Positions 24,801 to 33,294 of a DNA stretch of 64,000 nt are shown here, in pieces. Numbering within the stretch: position 1 is the stretch's first letter; every line of letters begins with the position of its first letter. The notes beneath the pieces are model-generated. The model saw nothing but the letters and a program-made list of their open reading frames with translations. It was not told the DNA's origin and ran no database searches. The position numbers and the translations under genes were made by a program. This stretch comes from Cerrena zonata (Eukaryota > Basidiomycota > Agaricomycetes > Polyporales > Cerrenaceae), in NCBI GenBank assembly GCA_038087015.1, contig JASBNA010000033.1, positions 372,001-436,000 on the forward strand, in the 5' to 3' direction.

Positions 24801-25368
24801 TGTGTCTCCTTCTCTTATCAGGAAGCACCAAAAATACTCAATTGAAAGGCACAAGCTAGAAAGTTACCATGACTTGATTAGGAACACCACTATTCCGGCT
24901 TCCCTACCTCCTATCCCAAATGTTCATCTCATTCTCAATGATGTTTCAAGAAGTGTGGTTCTCTTTAAGTTTAGAGCCAAAGCCAACAACTATTCCCATT
25001 TACTTGAGTTATTCTCAAAGCATCTTGCCAATATGAGTGTGAAACCTCACTTTGAAATATTTGACGACAACGTATTTGATTCTAGCATTGTGGTTTTCGG
25101 GACTGAATATGAGTTCAAGGGGATAATTCTGCTCAATTCTTCTCAAACTCCGATACCTTATTTGGGAAAGAAAAATGAATCAACTGAGCTCCAGATAATT
25201 TCACCACTTATCTACTGTTCTAGTTGTTCCACTCAAAACCATTCTAGATTTTCCTGTCCCAAGTTACCATGTGTATTTTGCAAAAGTCGAGAGCATATTC
25301 GTCAAGATTGTAAACTTAAACCGCCTCCCAAAGCAAAGAAGGACAAAAGACCATCAACTACAGCCTAA
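21844..25368 (+). pseudogene. Broken zinc-knuckle (Gag-like) locus with repetitive acidic coiled-coil region
   Basis: Not recognised as a known cellular gene. Open segments lie at 21844-22608, about 22540-22753, 22849-24608, about 24613-24782 and 24783-25368, in changing frames. There is an in-frame TGA at about 24780-24782, and 22754-22895 is broken in all plausible frames. The first part is acidic. The middle is Asn/Ser/Asp/Glu/Arg-rich with a recurring IRSN/IEE pattern. The later part (24060-25200) is globular with several Trp. The end has two CX2CX4HX4C knuckles (about 25220-25262 and 25270-25312) followed by a basic Lys/Pro tail. Knuckles at the end of a globular domain resemble retroelement Gag or LINE ORF1 proteins. 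No reverse transcriptase, LTR or integrase is nearby. It may be a decayed or domesticated Gag; some breaks may be assembly errors. Confidence 0.5.
23340..23870 (+). repeat. Low-complexity Asn/Ser/Glu/Arg coding repeat
   Basis: Short degenerate units rich in TCAAAT, GAAGAC and ATTAGA triplet groups code for IRSN-x-ED and TNTKDN-type peptides. Part of the zinc-knuckle locus. One exact doublet, NNADINNADIN, sits near 23560. Confidence 0.65.
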
Positions 25369-25883
25369 GAAGGAAGTACAAGAGCTAGTAGAGAGTTAGT
25401 TGATTATTACTAAAACTTTTCTCCCTTCTTCTCTTGTCTGATTCTTGATCTTCTTGTTCGAAAGTAATTATTATGCTAATTTAGTAAAATCTTTCAATTA
25501 CCACTACAACACGTACAATTTAATGGGAACTTATTCTTTATAATGTCTCCTCGCTCACTGCCTATTGGAGCCTATTATTCGAGAGATCGACTGTCTCCAG
25601 AGACCCTGATCTTATTACTTTTCCAAAAGAATTTCTTACGAAAGTTATTTTATGTAAAGTAAGAGGAAATGATGTTTGATTGAATGTGAACAAATATCGT
25701 CACGAACGCTTTAGCTCTGTTCAGAAAAAGTGTTATATAAAACCAATACACAGAGATATTATGCGTTGATGTTTCAATACAGTTTAATATGGAGTAAAAG
25801 TAGTTTGTAGAATGATACAAATAGCGAACAGCGGCTATCTTCTGTGTATTACGAAGAAACGTAACAAACATCCCATTGAAAAT
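25369..25883. other. Intergenic region after the zinc-knuckle locus
   Basis: 515 bp between the zinc-knuckle locus and the 3' end of the TBC gene. I looked for a second retroelement ORF, a poly-A tail or a terminal repeat and saw none. Confidence 0.5.
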
Positions 25884-27951
25884 TCAGACATCCAACTGGC
25901 ACGAATGTCTTAGATCAACTCGCTTGGTAGATAATTCTTTCATGCTGAGTCTTTTTTCAATGGAATTATTAATGCTTATGATTTCACTGAATTTAAGATT
26001 CATCTTGGTAGAGTTGTTGAGATTTAGGTTATTCATAATGAGGTAAATGTCATCACTGTTTGTAATACTCAAAAGCAAATTTTCAAAAATTTTGAAAATA
26101 GAAAGTGTCAAGCTAATTAACTTTATTTCTATATGTTGACTGATCAACAAATTTTCAAAGACTTTGAACCAAATTTCTAGAGTGAGGAAGTTTTCAGTAA
26201 ATAGTGATAACCACCAATTCAAAGTGATAAATTCGATTTGGATTTTAAGTGAATTTAAATGATTATATAATTTAGGCATGACTTTTGGGAAGAAGGAATC
26301 TATCATTATTTTTTGGTCCATTCTTATATATTTTAATGATTCATTATCAAAATAGTTGATAATTTTATTGCTGGGTGTGATATATTGAGGAAGCAGTTCA
26401 TTTAATGCAACAAATAACCAAAACACCTCTTCTTCTTTATGATTCAATCCTAATAATAAATTACCAACTATCTTATTCATTCCTTGACAGTATCCAATTT
26501 CGGGTTTGTAATTAGCAAAAGCATATAAAATTCTTTGTAGTTTATAGAAATTTCTTCCTGGTTGAGAATTGAGTAAGTCATTGAAGTGAATATTCGAAGG
26601 TAATGTACGATGCAAGTCTAGATTTATTTGATTCATGTTATTGGTGGGTTCGTTATTCAAGCTATACTTAACTAATCTTTGGTATTCTCCAGGGATTTTA
26701 TGATTAGTTGCTCCCAGTAATTCCATCCAGAGGTTATTACGGTATTTATTAGGAATCCCCAGTTCAACTAACTTTATTAGATTATCATACATTTTGTTAT
26801 GCTCCTCTCCTTCAGTCTCCTGTGCTTTGTTGTATTTAATTAAATTTAACCCCTTCACACCAAAAACTTCATCATTGTTTAGTACCTTACCTCCTTTCTT
26901 TTTCTTATAATATGCCTTTAATACTTCCTTGATAAATACGTCCCATTTCTGGCTCATTTGATTTTTCTCATCATCATGTAGCCTTCCCAATTCTTTCAAT
27001 CTATTAATTGGAATATTCAGTTTACTCTTTTCATCTAAACTAAGTTCACTTTTCTTGGTATCTTTCTCTTTCTTAATCTTAAACAATAAGTCCTCTGGAT
27101 CATTGAAAAATCCATATTTATCCGTGTTTAGTTCTTTCTTCAACTTATCTTCTTCTTCGGTCTTGCTGTCGAAGTTTATATCATGTAACTCTACTGGCGC
27201 CGGAGGATCACCAGGATTCTCGAATTCAACTGGTTTGGGTTCACGACTTATGGATTTCTCTGACCCTATTGTATTTTGAATCAAGTTTGGAGTAGACCTA
27301 CTCTTGTTAAACCATTGACCTAGCCATCCGTTCGCTTTTTCTTCAACTGATTGAGAATCAGCCGGTTTGTCGGTTCCAGAGTCCAATAAATTATCTTCAA
27401 TTGCATCCTCAATCAAGTCACCTAGGACTTTATCAATTTTGTGATCAAACTTTAAGTTATTAAGTTTCCTATCAATCTCTAGGCTTGATAGGTTCCCATA
27501 TTCATTACATATTTTTAATAATTCTTGCTCTCGTAAAAATTTCTCCTTCCTTAGAATTATTAATTCGGTCTCTTTACTCGTGAGATCCTGCGATAATTGT
27601 CTAATCAACTGGATGGGATCGTCATTGAACTTTAAATGTATCAATTTCTTAATGTGTTTATCATTTAATTCGTGTAAATTTCCTCCCAATATATAACCAT
27701 CACTCATATATGACGATGCTGATGAAGTGCTAGGAACGGAATTGGATAATCCTAATAAACTATTAGAAGTCCCTGGTTCATCTGGAATAAAGTCTTTTGT
27801 GGTTTCCCCATATGTACCCCTATAGAATACGTTTATCTGTGTCCTGTTGAGAACTCTTATACCTTGGAGAATGTAGTTATTCAGGGTCAGGGGAATCACT
27901 TCTTCAATTGATAGCGCTCGATTTCGTGATTCAAACTTTCGTGTCTCGCAT
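25884..27951 (-). CDS. TBC-domain Rab GTPase-activating protein
   Basis: Accelerates GTP hydrolysis by Rab/Ypt GTPases in vesicle traffic. The long N-terminal half is charged with a coiled-coil-like part. The TBC domain in the C-terminal half shows LWMELLGA, the arginine-finger motif INLDLHRTLP and the glutamine-finger motif IGYCQGMN, so it should be active. The main frame lacks an ATG near its 5' end (27899 is GTG). An ATG at 27951 leads into it if one base is removed at about 27935, so I propose a start there with one frameshift. I cannot assign it to a particular Gyp protein. Confidence 0.82.
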
Positions 27952-28099
27952 CAGATTCGAACCTGCCGCACCGCAACACTCAAAGTATGATGGCAGCCTT
28001 CATAATGATTAATTAAATCATATTATGAGTTACATAGCTATATCGTTACGACTCTCTTTGCCGTAGTCCAATATGGAATGTTGATAGTATTTTAAAGAC

Positions 28100-28108
28100 A
28101 AAAAAAAA
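28100..28108 (-). terminator. Pol III oligo-T terminator of U6
   Basis: Nine consecutive T on the minus strand directly after the U6 3' end. Confidence 0.85.
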
Positions 28109-28208
28109 TGGTAAAATCTCTTTGTAAAGCGTGTCATCTTTATGCAAGGACAATGCTAATCTTCTCTGTATTGTTAAAATTGACGAATGTACTATCCGAT
28201 GATAGTAC
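28105..28208 (-). ncRNA. SNR6: U6 spliceosomal snRNA
   Basis: Read on the minus strand, the sequence has a 5' stem-loop of two perfect 8-nt arms (28189-28208), then AACAATACAGAGA with the invariant ACAGAGA box. It continues with GATTAGCAT holding the AGC triad, TGCATAAAGATGA and ACAAAGAGATTT, as in U6 from other yeasts. A run of nine T (28100-28108) ends the gene as a Pol III terminator. No canonical TATA box is visible at about -30. The ends are inferred from the hairpin and the terminator. Confidence 0.93.
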
Positions 28209-28209
28209 G

Positions 28210-28271
28210 AAATTTCTTATTTGGTGGTTTACTATGAAGTGTCTATTTTCATCGGCATTTTTTTAAGCATT
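28210..28271. repeat. 62-bp direct repeat, copy next to U6
   Basis: Starts at the 5' boundary of U6. It matches 30236-30297 in the same orientation, with about five mismatches in 62 positions. The second copy lacks U6 itself. Confidence 0.88.
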
Positions 28272-28304
28272 TTTTTTCTAATTTTCCCAACACCAACCAT
28301 TTCT

Positions 28305-28370
28305 ATCACATCACTTAATTCAACATGGGTTTTCTTGACTAAACATAGTCTTTCCCACTCTAGGTATATA
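28305..28370. repeat. Direct repeat (about 65 bp), copy 1
   Basis: Contains TGGGTTTTCTTGACT and TAGTCTTTCCCA. It matches 28766-28830 in the same orientation with a few mismatches. Confidence 0.85.
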
Positions 28371-28765
28371 TTAGTAAATAGCTATTAAATATATATTCTT
28401 ATATGTCAAAAAAATAATTTTCCACTATGCACCCTTTTATATATCTCTATCTACTCTCTTTATCTCTATATAGTTAGTATCTAGTTCACAAATATAAAAA
28501 TATACGTGAAAAAAAAAAAAAGAATTCGCACAATGTGCCCGACAGAACTTGGTCTCTTTTTATAGCCAATGCTTCTCTGGACGCCAAACAAATCCGAACT
28601 ATTAATAGATACCACCTGATCCTTTTAAAAGTTCAGGACTTTCGACTATCGCAGAGGCAGGAGTCAGAAAGGCTGCGAAAATTGGTATCCTATTATATTT
28701 CGGCACTATAAATAAACTAAGTAGTTCCTTTGGAACTCACTTCAATCAGAACCATCCATCTCTAT

Positions 28766-28830
28766 CTCACAATTCAATTCACATTATGGGTTTTCTTGAC
28801 TCAAAATAGTCTTTCCCAATCTAGGTATAA
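28766..28830. repeat. Direct repeat (about 65 bp), copy 2
   Basis: Second copy of the 28305-28370 sequence. It runs directly into the left arm of the inverted repeat at 28829. Confidence 0.85.
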
Positions 28831-28876
28831 AAGAATATAAATATCCAATGAATCCTCCCTATCCTCTTTCTCTTTT
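28829..28876. repeat. Inverted repeat, left arm (48 bp)
   Basis: Reverse complement matches 30126-30173 with about five mismatches. The core GAATCCTCCCTATCC is perfect. The arms enclose the secreted-protein gene. Confidence 0.88.
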
Positions 28877-29061
28877 TTTCTTGTCTTTTTTTTATTTATT
28901 TATTTTATTAAATATATATTTTTGTTATTTGTATTTATCGTTGATTTTAATTCAAGACCGGCCAATCTCGTAGCAAGCCAGCCGTGTTTGTGGTAACTAG
29001 GTATTCTGTTGATCGGAGTGCAACCTGTCTTCTAGCATTTCAAAAACTAGCCCATACATCA

Positions 29062-29946
29062 TCAGCTACGCCAACTGTCATGAGTTTCAGTATGGTCGTA
29101 TACCTTAGTCGCACACTTGAGTCTGCTAGTTTTACCAATATAAGCATGGAAGGCATCCATTTTCCAGTGTAAGCTATGTCCTTCATCTGCCCTATTCAAG
29201 GCATTATCATATGATGTACCTATATTTAACCCACTATTAGAGCTTTCCCCTAGGGTATATTGGCATTCCATCACTAAGGAACCTACCGTTGTGTAAATAC
29301 CGTTTGGGTTTAAATCCCGACTCACTAAATTCGCCGATTCAGTATTGTTAACTGGAGCTATCAAGTCCAATCTAACCCCATGCCCCCACGAATACCACAT
29401 AGCATGTGCTGTTACTACCTCGTTCGTATCATCTGAATAACCCCCGCTCGTTAATGATAATTTATCTTGCTGGTAGTCGGTACCATTTGCTGCTAACAAC
29501 ACATAAGTATTGTTGGCGATGTAAATTTCCACAATGTCCTTACCGTAATCATTAGTCCTTTTAATAATCCTGCCGTTTCTTAATGAGTCATAGTGGAGTA
29601 AATCTATATGATAATACTCAACTCCATTTATAACGTCGGTCGTATACATCTGTCCATTTTCTTCGTGACGTTTAAACCATTCAACTACTCCTATAGCACC
29701 AGCTGCAAACCCAGAATAAGCTCTGCCTATCGCCCCGGCACATTGAAAACTGTTTGGACCTGACTGTAACCCGTTCCTCCGGCAGTTGATGTAAACATGT
29801 TCAGCTGCGCTTGGGGCATAGGACAAGATTACCGAAACTAAAGTCAAAGCACCTTGTGTTTTAGTTTCCGAAGGTATCAATATCATGCTGATGGCAGCTA
29901 TAATAATAGTCAGCAATAACATATGCTTAGAATCCATGGGTCTCAT
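29062..29946 (-). CDS. Secreted glycoprotein of unknown function, killer-toxin-like in layout only
   Basis: Intact 294-codon gene. An N-terminal hydrophobic segment (about residues 9-24) looks like a signal peptide. There are four cysteines (55, 69, 228, 278), a Gly/Ala-rich hydrophobic stretch (71-88), Lys-Arg sites for Kex2-type cleavage at 92-93 and 129-130, and N-glycosylation sequons at 145, 154 and 200. A preproprotein with a hydrophobic part, dibasic sites and few cysteines is the layout of several yeast killer toxins, but I see no family motif that proves this. It sits alone in a repeat island beside U6, so acquisition by transfer is possible. It could equally be a cell-surface or mating-related secreted protein. 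Confidence 0.6.
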   Translation of the reverse strand: MRPMDSKHMLLLTIIIAAISMILIPSETKTQGALTLVSVILSYAPSAAEHVYINCRRNGLQSGPNSFQCAGAIGRAYSGFAAGAIGVVEWFKRHEENGQMYTTDVINGVEYYHIDLLHYDSLRNGRIIKRTNDYGKDIVEIYIANNTYVLLAANGTDYQQDKLSLTSGGYSDDTNEVVTAHAMWYSWGHGVRLDLIAPVNNTESANLVSRDLNPNGIYTTVGSLVMECQYTLGESSNSGLNIGTSYDNALNRADEGHSLHWKMDAFHAYIGKTSRLKCATKVYDHTETHDSWRS

Positions 29947-30125
29947 ATTGTATTATATAAAAGAAAAGAAAAAGAAAAGAAGAGAAGAATAAAAGAAGAG
30001 AAGAAAAAAATGAAAGGAATTGGTATCCGGGTCTGCGCGAAAGAAATAAGGTTGCAAAAACTCGAGAGAATAAAACAATATATTTGAGATCCAAGAATAT
30101 TAACACACTAGCTTGACGAACTATC

Positions 30126-30173
30126 AAAAGAGAAAGAGGATAGGGAGGATTCTATGCATATTTATATTCTTTT
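30126..30173. repeat. Inverted repeat, right arm (48 bp)
   Basis: Partner of 28829-28876. The two arms bound a 1345-bp segment. Confidence 0.88.
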
Positions 30174-30235
30174 CTATCCTAAGGCTTATGACCTTTTGGA
30201 CTCCTTATCAGTTGATATCTGGAGAAACACCTTTC

Positions 30236-30297
30236 AAATTTCTTATTTGGTGGTTTACTATGAGGTGCCTAAATTCATCGGCATTTTTTTAAACATT
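30236..30297. repeat. 62-bp direct repeat, distal copy
   Basis: Copy of the sequence beside the U6 5' end (28210-28271), 2026 bp away. Confidence 0.88.
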
Positions 30298-31252
30298 ACT
30301 CTTGAATTTTTGGTTTTATCCTTGAATTCTATGTCTATTATAAATATCACACAATTAAAAGTATCCCTTGCTGGTTTCTCACTTGAAATTCTTGTAATTG
30401 GGAAAGTTGCATCTTTTTATAGAAGCGAGGTCGGAAATCGTTTTTGAAAACGACCGAGACTGAATATATTAAAACAGAAAGACATCTAATTGATACAAGC
30501 TATATGGATTGATAAGGTGAAGTTCCAAGCTTCACTTTATGTAAAAAGGTGGAATGTTGACTTGCTTTGAGTTCTTGGATTAATTACGGGGAGAAAACTC
30601 TCTTTTGCAACCGGTTTGCAGGTCGTTCTATCGGAGTCGTTCTTTCAGAATTAACAAGTTTATATATTGTATATGTTATGCTGAGAGTCTTTGGGAGAAG
30701 CAGAAGGTAACTTTTCGTATGACCTATGCAATTGAGCTATCTAATAGCTATCTAATACTTTCGAACTAGGTCTATCAAGTAAACCTAAGCTAATGTAACC
30801 AAAATACATAATCAAACATAGCTAAAGCTCGCTCTTATAGGCACCGCTACCACTTTTACGTAGTTCTTGACGTAGACAAGTAGTTCATGTTAAGATCGAC
30901 AACTATTTTTGAGTAAGATGAAGTAAAAATCCGACCAAACTACAAGTATAGTATACTTCAGATTCTAACACAAAAAATAGAGCCACAATGCATGACTTTG
31001 AATATACCAAGCACTAAAGAAATCCAAGTTTTATAATAAGCTGCTTAAAGAAAAGAACTGGTTGCAAAAAGAAACCGGAGATTCTGCAGCCCGACTTGCG
31101 GTACTTTTAACCTCTCAAATCCGGTGGTGGTGGAAGTAGTGGAGCACCCGTACATCTTAATGAAGAGCAAAAAAAAGTATAATCGCCACCAGTTAGTAGC
31201 TAAAATCAATAACTCTATAATATACTTATTAATATTTAAGTCAATATTGAAA

Positions 31253-32947
31253 ATGATTCTTCGATTCAGGTCGAAGGACGGGATGTTCAGGGTCAATGCT
31301 GAACCTGACACTGATTTTTTGAATACATTGGAGGAATTAGTTAATAAGATTAACATTAAAGATCCACAATCGATTCATATCAGTGATCGACCAAATGATA
31401 AGGGACAACTGGCCAATTCGTTTATTGGTAAGACCATAGACTCATTAGGCTTAAAGAATGGATCGATGCTTTTTTTAACATATAATACTAGTGATCTTAC
31501 CGATACCCCATCGTCTACGTCGATTCAAGTTACTAAACCAACTAGCATTTCTATTGAGCCAATTTCAATTCCAAAACCACTTGAAGTTAAGCAATTACCA
31601 GTTGATGATTACTTGGATGGAAAGGATGGATATATCAAACGTAATAAGTCATCAATGTGTCGTCATGGAGATAAAGGGATGTGTGAATATTGTTCACCAT
31701 TACCACCTTGGGATAAGAATTATAAAAAAGAACAAGGATTTAAACATATATCATATCATGCCCATTTAAATGAAATTAATGACCAAAAAAACAATAAAAA
31801 TAATGCAACGTCTTATATGGCACCATTAGAAGAACCCAATTATAATGTTAATTTGAATTGTCCATCAGGACATGCACCATATCCTAAAGGAATTTGTTCC
31901 AAATGTCAACCACCAGTGATTACATTACAGCAACAACAGTTTCGTATGGTTGACCATGTTGAATTTGCCGATCATTCAATTTTAAATAAATTTATTGATT
32001 CTTGGAGACAAACTGGTTTACAAAGATTTGGGATCTTATACGGAAGATACGAAGCTTTTGAAAAAGTTCCCTTGGGAATAAAAGCGGTTGTGGAGGCTAT
32101 TTATGAACCACCTCAAGCAAATGAATTGGATGGTATTACTTTATTAGATTGGGAAAATGAAAATCAAGTTGATGAAATCGCTGCTTCTTTAGGATTATAC
32201 AAAGTCGGAATCACTTTCACTGATTTAATCGATTCGGGTATGGGTAATGGGACCGTATTATGCAAAAGACATAAAAATAGTTATTTCTTAAGTTGTTTGG
32301 AAGTTTTAATGGCTGCTCGTTATCAAAATAAACATCCTAACATTTCCAAACATTGCAATAGCGGTCAATATTCATCCAAATTTGTCACCTGTGTTATTTC
32401 TGGTGGCTTACAAGGAGAAATCGAACCCAGATCATATCAAGTATCCACCAGTGCTGAAGCTTTGGTGAGAGCTGATATCATTAGTGGCTCTACTCAACCT
32501 TCGCAATTAATAATAAATCAATCCGATGGTAAGAGATACGTTCCGGATGTATTCTATCTGAAAATCAATGAGTACGGCTTGGAAGTTAAAACAAACGCTA
32601 AACCCAGCTTCCCAGTGGATTTCTTATTAGTTACCTTACTGGATTCGTTCCCACTAGATCCAACCCCGTTCTTTCAAAATGGTTTTGCAATCGAAAATAG
32701 AGACTTCTTGGGTGAATTACAAGACTTGAATGCGGTCTACAAACACTTGAATAACGATAAGGGCGATGGAAGCCAGTTATGTGATTTCCACTTACTCGTT
32801 TGTTTGGCCAAATTAAACATCTTGGGAGAAGCAGAATACAACCTAATTCTCAAATTCGTGAAGCACCGTCAGTACGAGGACTATCTCCAGCTAGTAGAGA
32901 GTCCCGGCTGGATGACCTTGATCACCATCTTAGAACACAGCCATTAG
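31253..32947 (+). CDS. NPL4: Npl4, Cdc48-Ufd1 cofactor for ubiquitylated substrates
   Basis: Works with Ufd1 and the AAA ATPase Cdc48 to unfold and extract ubiquitylated proteins (ERAD, ribosome quality control). The N-terminus MILRFRSKDGMFRV is a ubiquitin-like fold. Next come zinc-binding segments, CRHGDKGMCEYC and CPSGHAPYPKGICSKC, then an MPN-like domain (FGILYGRYE) and a C-terminal NPL4 region. 564 residues, usual length. The frame is open upstream to about 31124, but the first conserved residues follow the ATG at 31253, so I start there. Confidence 0.95.
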   Translation: MILRFRSKDGMFRVNAEPDTDFLNTLEELVNKINIKDPQSIHISDRPNDKGQLANSFIGKTIDSLGLKNGSMLFLTYNTSDLTDTPSSTSIQVTKPTSISIEPISIPKPLEVKQLPVDDYLDGKDGYIKRNKSSMCRHGDKGMCEYCSPLPPWDKNYKKEQGFKHISYHAHLNEINDQKNNKNNATSYMAPLEEPNYNVNLNCPSGHAPYPKGICSKCQPPVITLQQQQFRMVDHVEFADHSILNKFIDSWRQTGLQRFGILYGRYEAFEKVPLGIKAVVEAIYEPPQANELDGITLLDWENENQVDEIAASLGLYKVGITFTDLIDSGMGNGTVLCKRHKNSYFLSCLEVLMAARYQNKHPNISKHCNSGQYSSKFVTCVISGGLQGEIEPRSYQVSTSAEALVRADIISGSTQPSQLIINQSDGKRYVPDVFYLKINEYGLEVKTNAKPSFPVDFLLVTLLDSFPLDPTPFFQNGFAIENRDFLGELQDLNAVYKHLNNDKGDGSQLCDFHLLVCLAKLNILGEAEYNLILKFVKHRQYEDYLQLVESPGWMTLITILEHSH

Positions 32948-33294
32948 AGCCTTGTATAGATTTTGCAGTCAATGTTCAACTTTGAGAGCAATTAGTCAAC
33001 CCGTACCTCGGGGGGTTCTTCTAAGAAGTTAGAAGAATATTCTAGATTGTAAGTAGTGTTTGTACCAGGTGATGATGTGCGCTAACATTTTGGTGGTTTT
33101 TGTTAATGGCACACCTGAAAAATTTAATGGCAAATCGACAATAAACGCTTTTTCTCCTGGTCTTTTAGATTTATTTAACCATCAGAAGTTCCAAAGGAAA
33201 ATTTTTTAGGGTCTTTTCTCTTTCTTTTTTGGTTTTCTTTTTAAGATACATTTTTGATTGTTATCATAGTATTTAGAATAATAGAATAAAAGAA
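32948..33294. other. Hsp110 gene promoter
   Basis: 347 bp with a heat-shock element at 33015-33047 and T-rich runs close to the start. No other gene. Confidence 0.6.
33015..33047. promoter_or_regulatory. Heat-shock element upstream of the Hsp110 gene
   Basis: Alternating TTC and GAA triplets, including an exact GAAtaTTCtaGA unit at 33035-33046, about 250 bp before the start. This fits Hsf1 control. Confidence 0.72.

Larger units (their letters stand above)
28209..29061. other. U6 upstream region with repeats
   Basis: 853 bp between U6 and the secreted-protein gene, holding copies of the 62-bp and about 65-bp repeats and one arm of the 48-bp inverted repeat. AT-rich. No further gene seen. 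Confidence 0.6.
29947..31252. other. Intergenic region with repeats, NPL4 promoter
   Basis: 1.3 kb. Holds the GA-rich upstream part of the secreted gene, the right arm of the inverted repeat, the second copy of the U6-flank repeat, and about 950 bp before NPL4 in which I see no gene. The open frame at 30154-30447 overlaps the repeats and is not convincing. Confidence 0.55.

Noticed and set aside
25369..25883. Possible ORF2/reverse transcriptase of a LINE after the zinc-knuckle locus
   Set aside because: No open frame or polymerase motif is present in this stretch.
27940..27975. tRNA-like B box (GGTTCGAATC, minus strand)
   Set aside because: No matching T stem, acceptor stem or A box at the right distance.
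30154..30447. 97-codon plus-strand frame after the secreted gene
   Set aside because: It runs through the inverted-repeat arm and the U6-flank repeat, so it is repeat DNA rather than a gene.
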